Assembly: GCA_022496805.1 (NCBI GenBank)
Contig: CM040089.1
Coordinates: 4,590,501-4,654,500 of the forward strand
DNA: 64,000 bases
Direction: 5' to 3'
From: Pohlia nutans
Taxonomy: Eukaryota > Streptophyta > Bryopsida > Bryales > Mniaceae
Below, in pieces: positions 25,661-36,078 of this stretch. Position 1 is the first letter of the stretch, and each line of letters starts with the position of its first letter. Under the pieces are notes generated by a model that did no database searches, was not told the origin of the DNA, and saw only the letters and a list, made by a program, of their open reading frames with translations. Made by a program: the position numbers and the translations under genes.

Positions 25661-26560
25661 CGCGCCTGCAGAACATCAACTAACCGTCAGCCATCGCACA
25701 ACTCACCGACAGGGTAATTAATTAATTACGCCGCATCCGCCATACCTGCAACCAATTTCCATCAAGCTAGGCAACGATATCACATCACAATTGCGATCAA
25801 ACAGAACAATAGCCAGCCCCTACGACGCGACGCATCCAGATACAGTATTCTTTTTTCTGACTTACTACGATCACGCAATGACCGCCAGAGGTGCGCAATG
25901 GAATATTCCTCCATGAGTCGACGATCAAAGGCATGAAAGAAGACGACCGCAACGTACTCATGCAACTCTCAAGGAAACCCCAACCACCCCGGCAACCCCC
26001 GGCAACCTGGATAGCCGACGCAAGATCGAGTCAAAACTCATCCGTTGTCAGCCATCACATGGCAACCAATTTTCCCACCACCACCAGGCACCAAATTGCA
26101 AGAGCAGAAGGAGAAAGAAACCCTCACTCGTCCTCCCGTACGCAGGGCAGTTCCTTCCGTTTGCAACGACCGACGCTAGCGAGCAACGTGGGGGTTGTTT
26201 CCAATTATGGCCTGTGACAATTGCTTTCCTTGCCGCCGGCGCAATTGTCACAGAGACTTGGTGACGAAAATAGCTGTGGCTGAAGAGTAAATTGCACGCA
26301 ATTAGACAAACAACCAGCCAGCCCGCCTGCGGTTTTGCCTGCCTGCCTGCCCCTGTGCCCCACGGACGCTCGTCTACCGATTAGATCCTTCCCCACGACT
26401 CGCTTGAAACCAAATCCCGAGACACACCACAAGAACAACACCACTGCTGAGACGGAGGACGGCGATGCGCCCCCTGCTTTATAGCGACGCCTGACCAAAC
26501 CCCTCATGCGAGCCGTTCCCCGACCCGTTCCCCCGTTCCCCCGGCGCTGTTCCCACCCTT
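25661..26560 (-). promoter_or_regulatory. probable 5' UTR and promoter region of the CUE gene
   Basis: This GC-richer stretch lies upstream of the CUE start codon and grades into AT-rich DNA at about 26560. It contains CCxGCC-type and CCCCGTTCCC repeats at 26515-26550. I cannot assign a transcription start or a TATA box. Open frames here on both strands (25891-26217 and others) lack recognised domains. Confidence 0.4.
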
Positions 26561-28369
26561 ATTGATAATTGACAAAATGGCACTACCGGTAATACGTATC
26601 CATTTATTCAATTTAGTGTGCTAGTAGGCTCAACATGTCGGCCACCGGCGTGCGTTTGCATTGATACCAGGATATAGTTGTTTGAGATTTGTCTAAGTAG
26701 ACTTTTCAAGAGTATAAATTATCAAAAATAAAAATAAACATAAATTTTATGTGGGGTATTTTACTTTTATAAATTATATTACTATTGGTAAACGTCTCCT
26801 TATAATATAGAACGTCTTTTATATTAAAGTAAAAAGACTAAAAGTAAACATTAATTTCATATAGAATTGTCTTGGTAATCACATGAATACATGAATACAC
26901 CAAAAAAACACTTTCTTCTAATGTATAAGTAGAATTTTATTTTATTTTAGGATGTTTGATAAGAATAGTGTTTCATTCAAGAGTGGCAATTTTACACTTG
27001 AGTGTTTGAATTGAAAACAAAAATTCAAACTAAGATGAGGTCATGCATAACTCGAGTGAAATTTTTTGTCACTTGGTAGACGCTCCAACCACAGCACATG
27101 TTCATTCTCCACATGTTATTATTTTTACTTATATGTCATGTATCATTGTCACAACTTTAATGGCTCAATTTATATCAAATCATTTTTATTGTTGTTTGTT
27201 TTTATAGTTTGTGCATGATTACCTTTGTTGTAGTTCTTGCAATTTATTTTCTTTATTGTTGCATGTGCAAAATCTCCTTTGTTGTTGTTTATAAAATTTT
27301 ATTTTTATTGTAGCATGTGGTAAACCTCCTTATGCTGTTTGAACCTCCATTTATTGCACTATAATACTTGTGTGATTGTCATCACCCCATAGCTATGTTT
27401 TTTTTACATTACAAATTACAATTATTCATGCATATCAGTATGAGATCACTAGTAGAAATCTTGTCAAATGTGACATGTTTTTAATGACTAAATGTCCGTT
27501 GTAACTTGTCTATAGTGACTCAAAATCACAATTTCAATCACAATGGACAAGTCACAACGGACATTTAGTCACTAATGATAGGTCACATTTGACAAGATTT
27601 CTACTAAGGTGAACATGACACAACTAAAACTTTAAGCACTATGCCTATTTATATTAATATAAGGTGCAATAAGATAGTTTGAATGGATTAACAAATTGAT
27701 TCTAAATCTACCCCTACTCGAATCATAATTTTTGAAGCTATATTGAATAAGTTGTGAATTTTCAAAGTCCAATGTCAAGGTTGCCTATATGTGATAATAG
27801 ACTTGAGCTAAAATCGACAGTGAATATATCTTGAAGGATCATAAAGAGACTTAGAATAAACACAATTCTCACAAATGGGGTGAGTCCAAATAGTGCTTCA
27901 AAGTCATAACTATTTTAATAATTGTTGGTTTTTTGCACATTGAAGAGTCATTGATAAAGTAATTATAAGAGTTTGTTTATGGTCGTCGTTGGTTATTGGC
28001 CCACTCACCTTAGTGGATATCATCAATATCAAACGTTTCAACCCTTTCACCTTTCGGGAATTCTTTTAAATTCATTATTTTTTGATGTATGATTTGAAAT
28101 GGTGTTTGCCGCCCACACACCCTCCCTCAAGGATTTCTAAGCCTACAAAAAAAATGCATAACATTGCTTATTTTTCTAATTTTTGTAATTTTGAGTACCA
28201 AAATTTCTTTGAAGTTTGATATCTTCCTCTCTACAAGTTAAAATTGTATGAAAATTTCTTTGTGTATAACACCTTTTTTAAGACTTTTTTTGACCGGGCT
28301 GAGATTGCTCAATATTAGCTATTTTCTATTTTTTAAATTAGAAATAAAATTCCTTGAAATTTTATATCT
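26561..28369. other. AT-rich intergenic DNA with one CACTA-like MITE
   Basis: No gene recognised apart from the small inverted-repeat element listed at 27450-27610. T-rich phrases with 'tattgttgt' recur around 27180-27310. Confidence 0.4.
27450..27610. mobile_element. CACTA-like MITE / hairpin, about 160 bp
   Basis: The left end CACTAGTAGAAATCTTGTC is mirrored at the right by GACAAGATTTCTACTAAGGTG, and the arms continue as inverted repeats (tgtgaca, gactaaatgtccgttgt). CACTA..AGAAA is a typical start for plant CACTA (EnSpm) elements. I could not define a clear target duplication. Confidence 0.6.
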
Positions 28370-28947
28370 TTAACCCCTAACTGCCCAACCAGGCGTTTTT
28401 GGCCTGATGTACAGATTTCATCCGTATTTTCTCATCCGTCATGCACTTTTTGTGGTGTGATTTTTTTACTGAGTTTTTTATGGGAAGTTAACTTCATGTA
28501 TGTGTGATCCGATCGAAAAGGAAATAATTTTTGAAAAAATTATGCCTCATTTTGTGTTGTAGTGTTTCACCGAAAATCTTGAAGATTTTGGTCTAAAAGT
28601 GTTCATGAAAAAAAAAACTATTAAAATCAAGCATCCAAAAAATCTCCAAAAATCACTACACCTAAAGTACTACATTATAACCCATCACAACAAATTTCAT
28701 CCACATATTGTCAATATCTTATTCGTAATTGAATTATGAAGTAATTTTTTATTTTATGTTTCAAAATTTATAAAAAAAGATTAGTGATAGTAGTCATAGA
28801 TCTAACTGTATAGATAGAATCTAAAATTAAAAATGTATAACTTTTTATTCATACATCAAGTTCTAAATATTCATATTAATTGCATTTTATAATGCATCTT
28901 TGCAAAACTGCCTAAACTGGACATAGGTGAGGACGTTTAGGGGTTAA
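28370..28947. mobile_element. TTAA-bounded element, family B, 578 bp
   Basis: Left end TTAACCCCTAACTGCCC, right end GACGTTTAGGGGTTAA. Carries all family B landmarks (ttctcatccgtcatgcactt; attcgtaattgaatta; ataatgcatctttgcaaaac). Confidence 0.85.
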
Positions 28948-29448
28948 CATCTTGACATGAAATTACTTAAAACTTCTCCTTGTACAACATCTCTTCTTCA
29001 AGTGCTTTTTGACGGTACCAAATATACACCTATTAAAAAGATTTGAGCAAACTAAAAAAAGGTACTGCATCAAATTTTGATTCATTTTAAAAAACTAAAT
29101 TCAACCGGAGACAAAAATAGAAAACCATGACTTAAATAAAATAGCCTCTTTTAGGTTGTTGGCAAATGTTTTTGGAGTTAAAAAACATTGATTAACAATT
29201 TGAACCAAAATTGACAATAAGATAAGGTTCTCATCTTCAAATCACGGATTTTCTCCCTTATGTCTTCAATTTCACCCAGAGATCGTAAAAATGAACCCAA
29301 ATTTGGTGTGGCACCCAACTTTGCACCACAAATGGAGTTAGTTTCCAATTTTACATGGTCGGTTCACTCGGTAGCACGAACCGACGTTTCGATGACCTTA
29401 CGTGCCTGATAAGCAACAACTGAAGTTCAGTCGGAAACTTACCGCCAG
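28948..29448. other. intergenic DNA upstream of the BPG2 5' duplicate
   Basis: AT-rich to ~29330, then mixed composition. No gene or repeat boundary is seen, and this part has no match upstream of the intact BPG2 gene. Confidence 0.4.
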
Positions 29449-29859
29449 AATAAATTCTGTTCGTTCCTCTGACGATTATCATCGTCGTCCACATCTAGTC
29501 ACAGGGTTTTTAGGGTTTAACGCTCATCTCCTCACAACCGCGCATTCACGAAGACGGTGTCGGGTTGCTGTGTAACTGCGAAGCTGAGATTCAATTCGAA
29601 GCTTTGGAGGTTTAGTTCGGATTTTCTTACTTCACTCTGCTGCCTGTAAGGCTGCAGGTTTTGGTCCCGGGTATTAGTGCGCACTGGTCTGCGAGTTTTT
29701 TGAGGTCTTCGTGACATGTCGACGCTCTGGAGCATCAACTCGGACGGAGGAACGAATTCAAGATTTGCAGAAGATTTTGGAGGTGCTCTCATGGCCGGTT
29801 TATTAGCACCTACGGTTTCTGAATGCACGCCCTGCCGTAATGCAAGGATATTGGAATGA
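29449..29859 (+). pseudogene. duplicated, truncated 5' end of the BPG2-like gene
   Basis: This stretch aligns with the leader and first codons of the intact BPG2-like gene (35825-36150). Shared landmarks: 'gacgattatc', a TAGGGTTT telo-box (29511-29518), 'gcgcactggt', 'gaggtcttcgtgacatgtcga', and an ATG at 29791. The frame from that ATG reads MAGLLAPTVSECTPCRNARI and then Leu-Glu-stop at 29857-29859, against MACLARSVSGCISCHAARTL in the intact gene. The remainder of the gene is absent: after ~29870 the homology stops, and a family B element begins at 30025. It is either the stub of a decayed tandem duplicate or a partial duplication. The early stop and missing GTPase domain mean no GTPase can be made. 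Confidence 0.8.
29511..29518 (+). promoter_or_regulatory. telo-box in the duplicated leader
   Basis: TAGGGTTT, the plant telo-box, is preserved in the duplicated 5' stub at the position corresponding to 35892-35906 in the intact gene. Telo-boxes are known near starts of plant translation-related genes. Confidence 0.5.
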
Positions 29860-30024
29860 TCGTGTACAGTAGTACGAATATCGTGCCTCCTAGGATTAGG
29901 GTTAGGTTAAACGGGACAATCATGTGCTTTTTTGTTTTTTTTAGTTTGGTTCAGATATTTCGTTTTGTGAATATCGTAGTCTGACCTGTTAGGGGGAGAG
30001 TGTGATGCGTGATGCATTAATTAA

Positions 30025-30765
30025 TTAACCCCTAAAGTACCAATTGTTCACTTTTTGGGCGATGTACAAGTTTCATCCACGTTTTCATGCACTTTTTGCA
30101 AGGAAAGAAAATATTACAAAATTTTATTGCAAGATATTTTATGTATGTGTGATCTAATTAGAAATATTACAAAAAAATTCAGGCCTCCAAAAGGTTGCAA
30201 ACTCAGCCAAATTGCCATGCAAAAATAATTAAATAATAAGATATATACTCTTCAAAAATATGTTAAAAACTTCACAAAAAATATTTTTTAAATCCAATCT
30301 GACATGGCCGAAATGGTGCTACGTCAGATTTTTTAATATTCTTTTGTGAAAATATTATTATTATTATTATTTAAAAAAATTCATGGGAGTTTGTCTGAGT
30401 TAGCAGCCTTTTGGAGGCTTGAATTTTTTTGTAATGGGGGATGATTTGTGAAAAAATTATGCCTCATTTCATGTACCAATGATTCACCAATTTTTTTGAA
30501 GATTTTAGTCTAAATATGCTCTTGAAAAAATAAACTCATAAAATTAAACAACCAAAAATTCTTCAGAGATCACTACATTTAGATTATTACATTTCAACCT
30601 ATCACAACAAATTTCATTCATAGATTATCAATATCTTATTCGTAATTGAATTACAAAATATTTTTGAATTACAGGTTTTAAATTTTATACAAAATAATTG
30701 GTGATAGCAATCGCAAATCCAATTGTATGAATAGAATCTAAAATTCATAATGTACAGTACATCAC
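30025..30765. mobile_element. truncated family B element with an inserted hairpin
   Basis: Left end TTAACCCCTAAAGTACC. It follows family B to about 30755 (ataatgtaca) and then stops where the DUF7869-type remnant begins; no right end was found. At ~30160-30440 it is interrupted by an inverted repeat with arms 'attacaaaaaaattcaggcc' and its complement. The uninterrupted family sequence elsewhere reads 'gaaaggggatgatttg'. Confidence 0.65.
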
Positions 30766-30769
30766 AAAC

Positions 30770-32277
30770 ACGACAGTAACCAAGTGATTACGACATTGAT
30801 GCATGTGATTGCTGACGTGAGGAGGAGGAAGAACAAATTAGCGCCGACATTGCGAATTCATGCGGATAACACAACCCGTGAGAACATGAACATTTTCATG
30901 TTTGTCATGTGTGCATCACTTGTGGAGTTGGGGTTCTTTAAGGAGGTACAACTTTGTTTTCTTATAGTGAGCCATACCCACGAAGATATTGATCAACACT
31001 TCAGCATCATATCAAACACGTTGAAGAGGACGATCATCGACTCATTGAAAGAGCTTCTCCAACTGGTGGAGAAAGGATCATCATACACAAAGGCATTTGT
31101 GAGCGCAAGACATTTGGAGAATGTGTGAGACTGGAAGTCGTTTATTACACCTCATCTTCTAACGGGAGAGGGGAGGGGGGGGCGATACACTCACCGGCAT
31201 AACCTTCCCACATCACATGAGATTTTATATGGAAAATGGCATGCCTCGCGTACAATACAAGCATTTCAGCAAGGACGCATGGGAGCCAACAGAGGGGCAT
31301 TTGTGTTTACGGTCTGTGCTGAACGTGTCGGAGAAGCCTGATCTCGTGAAAGTGTTTGGTGTGGATGAGAGGGAGTTGAGAGCTTTGTATGAGTTCATTG
31401 GATAGAAAGAAAGATGTGTGGAGAGATTACAAAATGTAGAAAAGAATCTGGAAGCCATTTACGAAGTGAAATGGTTGGCATCATATATGAAACAGTTTCC
31501 AAATATGAAAAGGGATGATGAGAAGGTAAAACCATTATGGGTGGATGAGCCTGGAAGAGATACAAATGGAGTCACTGAACGGGATGGAGTAGTTGAAGGG
31601 GACGATGTCACAAATGCAATGAATACGGAGGTCGGTTTAATCATGGCAACTATGCCAAATCCAAAAGCTCGAAGGTACTTCGGTCCTCGGAGGGAGAGAC
31701 CTTCAGCAGTGGCTGTGATAATGGCACCAAGGAGAAGAACTGTTGTTGCTATGGATCGAGCAACAACCACAACATCATTTGAGTTGATGATCCTTTTCCA
31801 CTGTTCAATCAGAAGAGTGATATTAGAGTTTGGCACTTTGTGGACCTCACTGTGGAACCAGTAGAAGTGCGAACTGGCGTACCGTTCTATGTGGGGAAGA
31901 TGTTGGAGTTTGGACAAGGCAAATGGGTTGCAAAGATGAAAGTTGTGTGGTATTGGCCTATGAGAGGACGGGGAATGCAAGATGAGCGGGGATCTAGTAG
32001 AACGAGGTATACGAATTGCATAGAAGCATTTTCGGAGCCATCTGGTGAGGGACACGGATGGGTTGTCAAAGACGCGGCTATAGTCTCATAGGAAAACGTG
32101 CCGATAAGAACAAGGGGTAGACTTGTACAAGAGAACAATTTGCGAGTGCATGGTAAGATGACGGAGGCGAAGATCAAAATTCCAACAGAGGCAAAACCGC
32201 ATTTGGTGGAGTATATTGCACTACAATTGGAAGAAATGGACAACGAACGTTTGCAGAATAACCTAGATGCATATTAA
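30770..32277 (+). pseudogene. DUF7869-type transposon ORF remnant
   Basis: A plus-strand coding remnant is split across frames. The frame of 30784-31128 reads RIHADNTTRENMN and then IVSHTHEDIDQHFSIISNTL, the Asp/His-rich core that I recognise from the transposase-like DUF7869 family. A frame change follows, then 31217-31405 continues (FYMENGMPRVQYKHFSKDAW), an in-frame stop, and 31409-31864. A third frame at 31840-32091 carries a conserved-looking C-terminal piece (VPFYVGKMLEFGQGKWVAKM) and passes another stop to 32277. At least two frameshifts and two in-frame stops make it non-functional. The N-terminal half is missing. DUF7869 genes are common in non-flowering plants and often behave as mobile elements; that link is family knowledge, not shown here. 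Confidence 0.7.
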
Positions 32278-33753
32278 TAGGGTTAGTACGTCGTATGAGA
32301 CACATGGTACTATGAGCTGCATTACGTAGCAGCAATAGTCTTATGGTATAGCGCAGCGTGTAGTGCTCCGTTGATTGTGCATGAGTGCTTGAAATGATTT
32401 GATGTTTTGGTAGAAAATACAAATAACTTTGTATCCATTTTTGACATCCCCCTTAATACATTGTTTTGGAGTAAATGAAGTACCAATGCAACATTTAATG
32501 TATGTGTGACCAAATTTGCATGATTGGAGTAAGTTGAAACCCCCAAAATTCCTACTATAACACTTCGTCAATTCCTGGCCTGTAAAACCCATGAGTACCA
32601 AATTATACCCCCCCCCTGCAACTTCGAAAAGGTACATTTTTGTTCGACGGGCGACAAGTGCATTGTCATATGGCCAAGTGAAAAAATTCCTAATTCAGTG
32701 TTTTTATTCACGCCAAATTTTCTATCTATCTATCTTTTGATATTTTAGTTTGGCATGCCCAAAATACATTCTATATCTCTACTATTGTCTTGTAGTAAAA
32801 TTTAATGCAATAGGGGAAACTATAATAGATTTTGGTGAACTCATTCAATTTAGAACTTTGTCTCTATTATCCTGACACAGAAAAATGGAAGGTCATGTGG
32901 TAAGTTTTAGTGTATTCTTCATGTAAACTTCATTATTTTTCATTCTTCATGTCAATAAAGGTGAAGGACTCTATAAATATGCAATTTGCAAGCTTGTTAC
33001 CAAATTTAGCATTACACAATTCTTCTTCTTTCAAAACCTTGACCCCTTCAAAGAGTTGTAGAACGAAATTTTATTATCACCTTTTTTTAAGGCCAACTCT
33101 ATCCTTTAACCCCTAAATGTTCAATGAGATAATAGGGTATTTTAAAATATCCTATAAAATAAAAGTAATTCTTATTATAATTTGTAATATTCTCATTTTC
33201 ATTCTTGTAATCAATTTTAAGCACCCTATATTAATCTAAATTATTAAAAAAATTACCTTCAAAGATTTATTTGGACCTTATTATTTGTTTGCACATCATT
33301 ATAAAATATTTGGAAGTGCCCCTTCTCCCCCTTTCACAACTCACACACACAAGGTTGCCCTGTACGGATTAACGTAAGTTGCTCTAATAAAAACATCTTC
33401 ATGCATAGTTAGTTCTAGCACAAAAAAAGATGTTTCATTATCTCTAAAATCACCACAAACTCTGTATAGCAACCAATGGAGTTGAAAAGCTCTTTTAGGA
33501 CAATCCATTGAAGTTGAAGCATTTTGTGTGTCAAAGATATCAAATTAAAAGGAATATAATATCAACTTTAGATTATTCTATAATTTCAACTTGGAAAATT
33601 TACAAAATAAAATCAAAGTGTCAAAAATTTATAAAATGGCTTGGGTTGAATTTCCGCTTGAAAAGTTAATAATCTCATGTAAAGAATTAACATATATGCC
33701 TATCTAAATGATAAAATTAGAGCAAGTGATGTTTTTAAAATTCATCTATCATG
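32278..33753. other. unassigned AT-rich DNA with a lone TTAA terminus
   Basis: No gene recognised. TTAACCCCTAAATG at 33106-33119 is an unpaired left end of the TTAA class. A short C-run lies at 32609-32617. Confidence 0.4.
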
Positions 33754-33866
33754 AGGTAGGAGTACCCAATTGTGACACTTTATCTTGAAAACTGTGATCA
33801 ATGACTAACATAGAAATACATTTGAAAATGAAAACCATTCATAAAGATAATTAGGTACTTTTACCT
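33754..33866. mobile_element. possible AGGTAGG-type TA MITE, 113 bp
   Basis: Starts AGGTAGGAGTACCCAATT and ends with the complement of AGGTAAAAGTACCTAATT. TA follows on the right (33867-33868), but the left flank is TG. It abuts the TTAA that begins the family D copy. Confidence 0.5.
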
Positions 33867-34209
33867 TAACACTCAATGCTTGGGCCTGTGACTATGGAAT
33901 CATGCTTTACATGTCACACTCAATTTTGCCACTATAAATAAGAAAAATATTCAATTATATGTTTTTAGTAGATGAAGCCATGTGTCTATTACAAATCATG
34001 AATTTTCCATAAAATTTGGTGAAATTATGAAATTACTATGATTTGTTGAAATGATTGTAAAGAAAATTCATATCAATTACAAAATGTACTAAAAAATTCC
34101 AATTATTTTACCAAAGGTGTAAATCACAATGAAGAACATTAAAGTAAATGAAAATCATCTATGTACCTAAATTCATAATTTTTTCCTACAACATGGTAAT
34201 ACATGTCGA

Positions 34210-34601
34210 AACACTTGTTTCGTTAAAAGTGCACATAGCCATGTGCACTATTTTTTAGTGGTATGCACACTGCATTTATTTTTATTAAAAAGGGGAAGGG
34301 GGGTGGGAACAAAACCACCCCCTTTTAAATTTCGCGCTACATTTTTTTAATTTTAAGGAGGGGGGTGGGAACATACCCACCCCCCTCTAAAGTTTGCACT
34401 ACATTTTTTTTAATTTTAAAGGGAGGGGGGTGGGAACATACCCACCCCCCTCTAAAATTTGCATTACATTTTTTTTTTATGCAACGTACATTCAGTTTTG
34501 GCACTTTGTAGGTAAAATATGACTACACTTTTTTCAAACGTAGAAAATTTTAGCATGTGCACTTTTTATATGGCATGTGCACTTTTAACAAAACAAGTGT
34601 T
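34210..34601. mobile_element. AACACTTG element with 4-bp target duplication
   Basis: The terminal inverted repeat begins AACACTTGTTTCGTTAAAAG and continues TGCAC at both ends (one mismatch). It is flanked by TCGA on both sides (34206-34209, 34602-34605). The empty site in the sister family D copy near 2370 has a single TCGA. A second family member is at 45119-45419. The centre holds tandem G/C-rich hairpin repeats. Confidence 0.75.
34284..34475. repeat. tandem repeat of G-rich/C-rich hairpins, about 75-bp unit
   Basis: Three copies of a unit with a run of G (ggggggtgggaaca), its complementary C-run (tacccacccccct) and a T-rich spacer 'acattttttttaattttaa'. Each unit is itself a perfect short hairpin. 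Confidence 0.8.
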
Positions 34602-35206
34602 TCGAGCTTATAACTCCAATAAAACACTCAATTTTCAGATTTTTCCCAAAATTCAAAGTGGAGTATAAACTAGACTTAGTAAGCTTCATTTTATTAGTTA
34701 AGCTCAAATGCAATGGAACTCATTTTTATGGCCTAAATTTAGTTTAAGTAGAAAAATCCAAAATACACTACATTGTAAACCATCATAGCACAATGGAGCA
34801 ATGGGAGCCAACACCCTTTTGCAATGGGACCACAATCTAGTTACCAATTAGAAACTAAGTTTATGTGGCAATGACATGGTAGTCCCAAAATTCATGGAAT
34901 ACTAATGACATTCCTTCATTACTTAAAAAAGTGGAACGAAGTGAAGATTCTTTTTGAATCCAGTTTTCAAAAGCATGCTCTATTGCACTGCTCTATTATG
35001 CTATGGTTTTAACGACTCTTTTGTAGTTAGGACCCCATGTAAAATCCAAAAATAGCTTGAATGATGTGAATTTAATTTGAAAAGGTGGCATGACCAACAA
35101 AAATCCTTCATGAAAAGAATTGGATGAAAATCATCCATGTAGCAGTTGGAATTCAATAGCGAGTTACATTCACAAGCCAGAGTTTGGCCTCCGAGGCATT
35201 TAGGGG

Positions 35207-35788
35207 TTAACCCTTGACTGCCCAACCGTTCATTTTTTGAATGATGTACAAATTTCATCTATGTTTTTCTCATCCGTCATGCACTTTTTGCAAAGAAAAA
35301 AAAATTCTACAAATTTCTATGGCAAGATAGTTTCATGCATGTGTGATCCAATTAGAAAGGGGATGATTTGTGAAAATTTTATGCTTCATTTCACGTTGAA
35401 GTGATTAACCAAAATTTCGAAGATTTTAGTCTAAATGAACTCTTCAAGAAAGTCAACTAATAAAATTAAGCAACCAAAAAATCTCCAAAAATCACTACAC
35501 TTAGGGTATTACATTTCAACCTATCACAACAAATTTCATTCACAGATTGTTGATATCTTATTTGTAATTAATCAAATTACAAAATATTTTGAATTTCAAG
35601 TTTCAAATTTTATACAAAAATATTGGTGATAGCCATTGCATATATAATAGTATGAATAGAATCTAAAATTTATAATGTACAACTTTTATTCATACATCAA
35701 GTTCAAAATATCCCTCTTAATTGCATTTTATAATGCATTTTTGCAAAACGGCCAAATTTGGAGAGGGGTGAGGACATTTAGGGGTTAA
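35207..35788. mobile_element. TTAA-bounded element, family B, 582 bp
   Basis: Left end TTAACCCTTGACTGCCC, right end GACATTTAGGGGTTAA. It is a typical family B copy, ending about 290 bases before the BPG2 start codon, so it borders that gene's promoter. Confidence 0.85.
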
Positions 35789-36078
35789 TGTTTCATTGCC
35801 TTCCTTGAAGTTTCCTAATGGAGTTCTGTTCACTCGGATGACGATTATCGTTCACGATACATCCTTATCCACATCCAGTCTTCATCGTCCTTAGGGTTTA
35901 GGGTTTGGTGCTCATCTACGAGGTGTGTAGGTTTCGAGTTCTTCAGGGCTTCTTCACTGGCAGTTAGGTTTTGGCGCACTGGTATGCAAATTTTTGGAGA
36001 CCTTTGTGAAATGTCGATGCACTGGAGGAGCAGCAGCTGGGAGGAATGAATTCAGCGTGGTGAATTCAGGCAGCAACG
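35789..36078 (+). promoter_or_regulatory. promoter / 5' leader of the BPG2-like gene
   Basis: Only ~290 bases separate the family B element from the start codon. A double telo-box (tagggtttagggttt) lies at 35892-35906. The leader from about 35825 is conserved in the diverged duplicate at 29449-29790. No TATA box is evident. Confidence 0.5.

Larger units (their letters stand above)
33866..35210. mobile_element. TTAA-bounded element, family D, with internal insertions
   Basis: The left end is decayed (TTAACACTCAATGCTTGG); the right end is CATTTAGGGGTTAA. It is collinear with 2029-2756 but interrupted by a 392-bp element at 34210-34601 and by a foldback stretch at ~34785-35010 whose arms are 'accatcatagcacaatgg' and 'ctctattatgctatggt'. 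The right TTAA is shared with the next element at 35207. Confidence 0.75.

Noticed and set aside
31459..32055. 198-aa minus-strand frame
   Set aside because: It is the antisense shadow of the DUF7869-type remnant on the plus strand.
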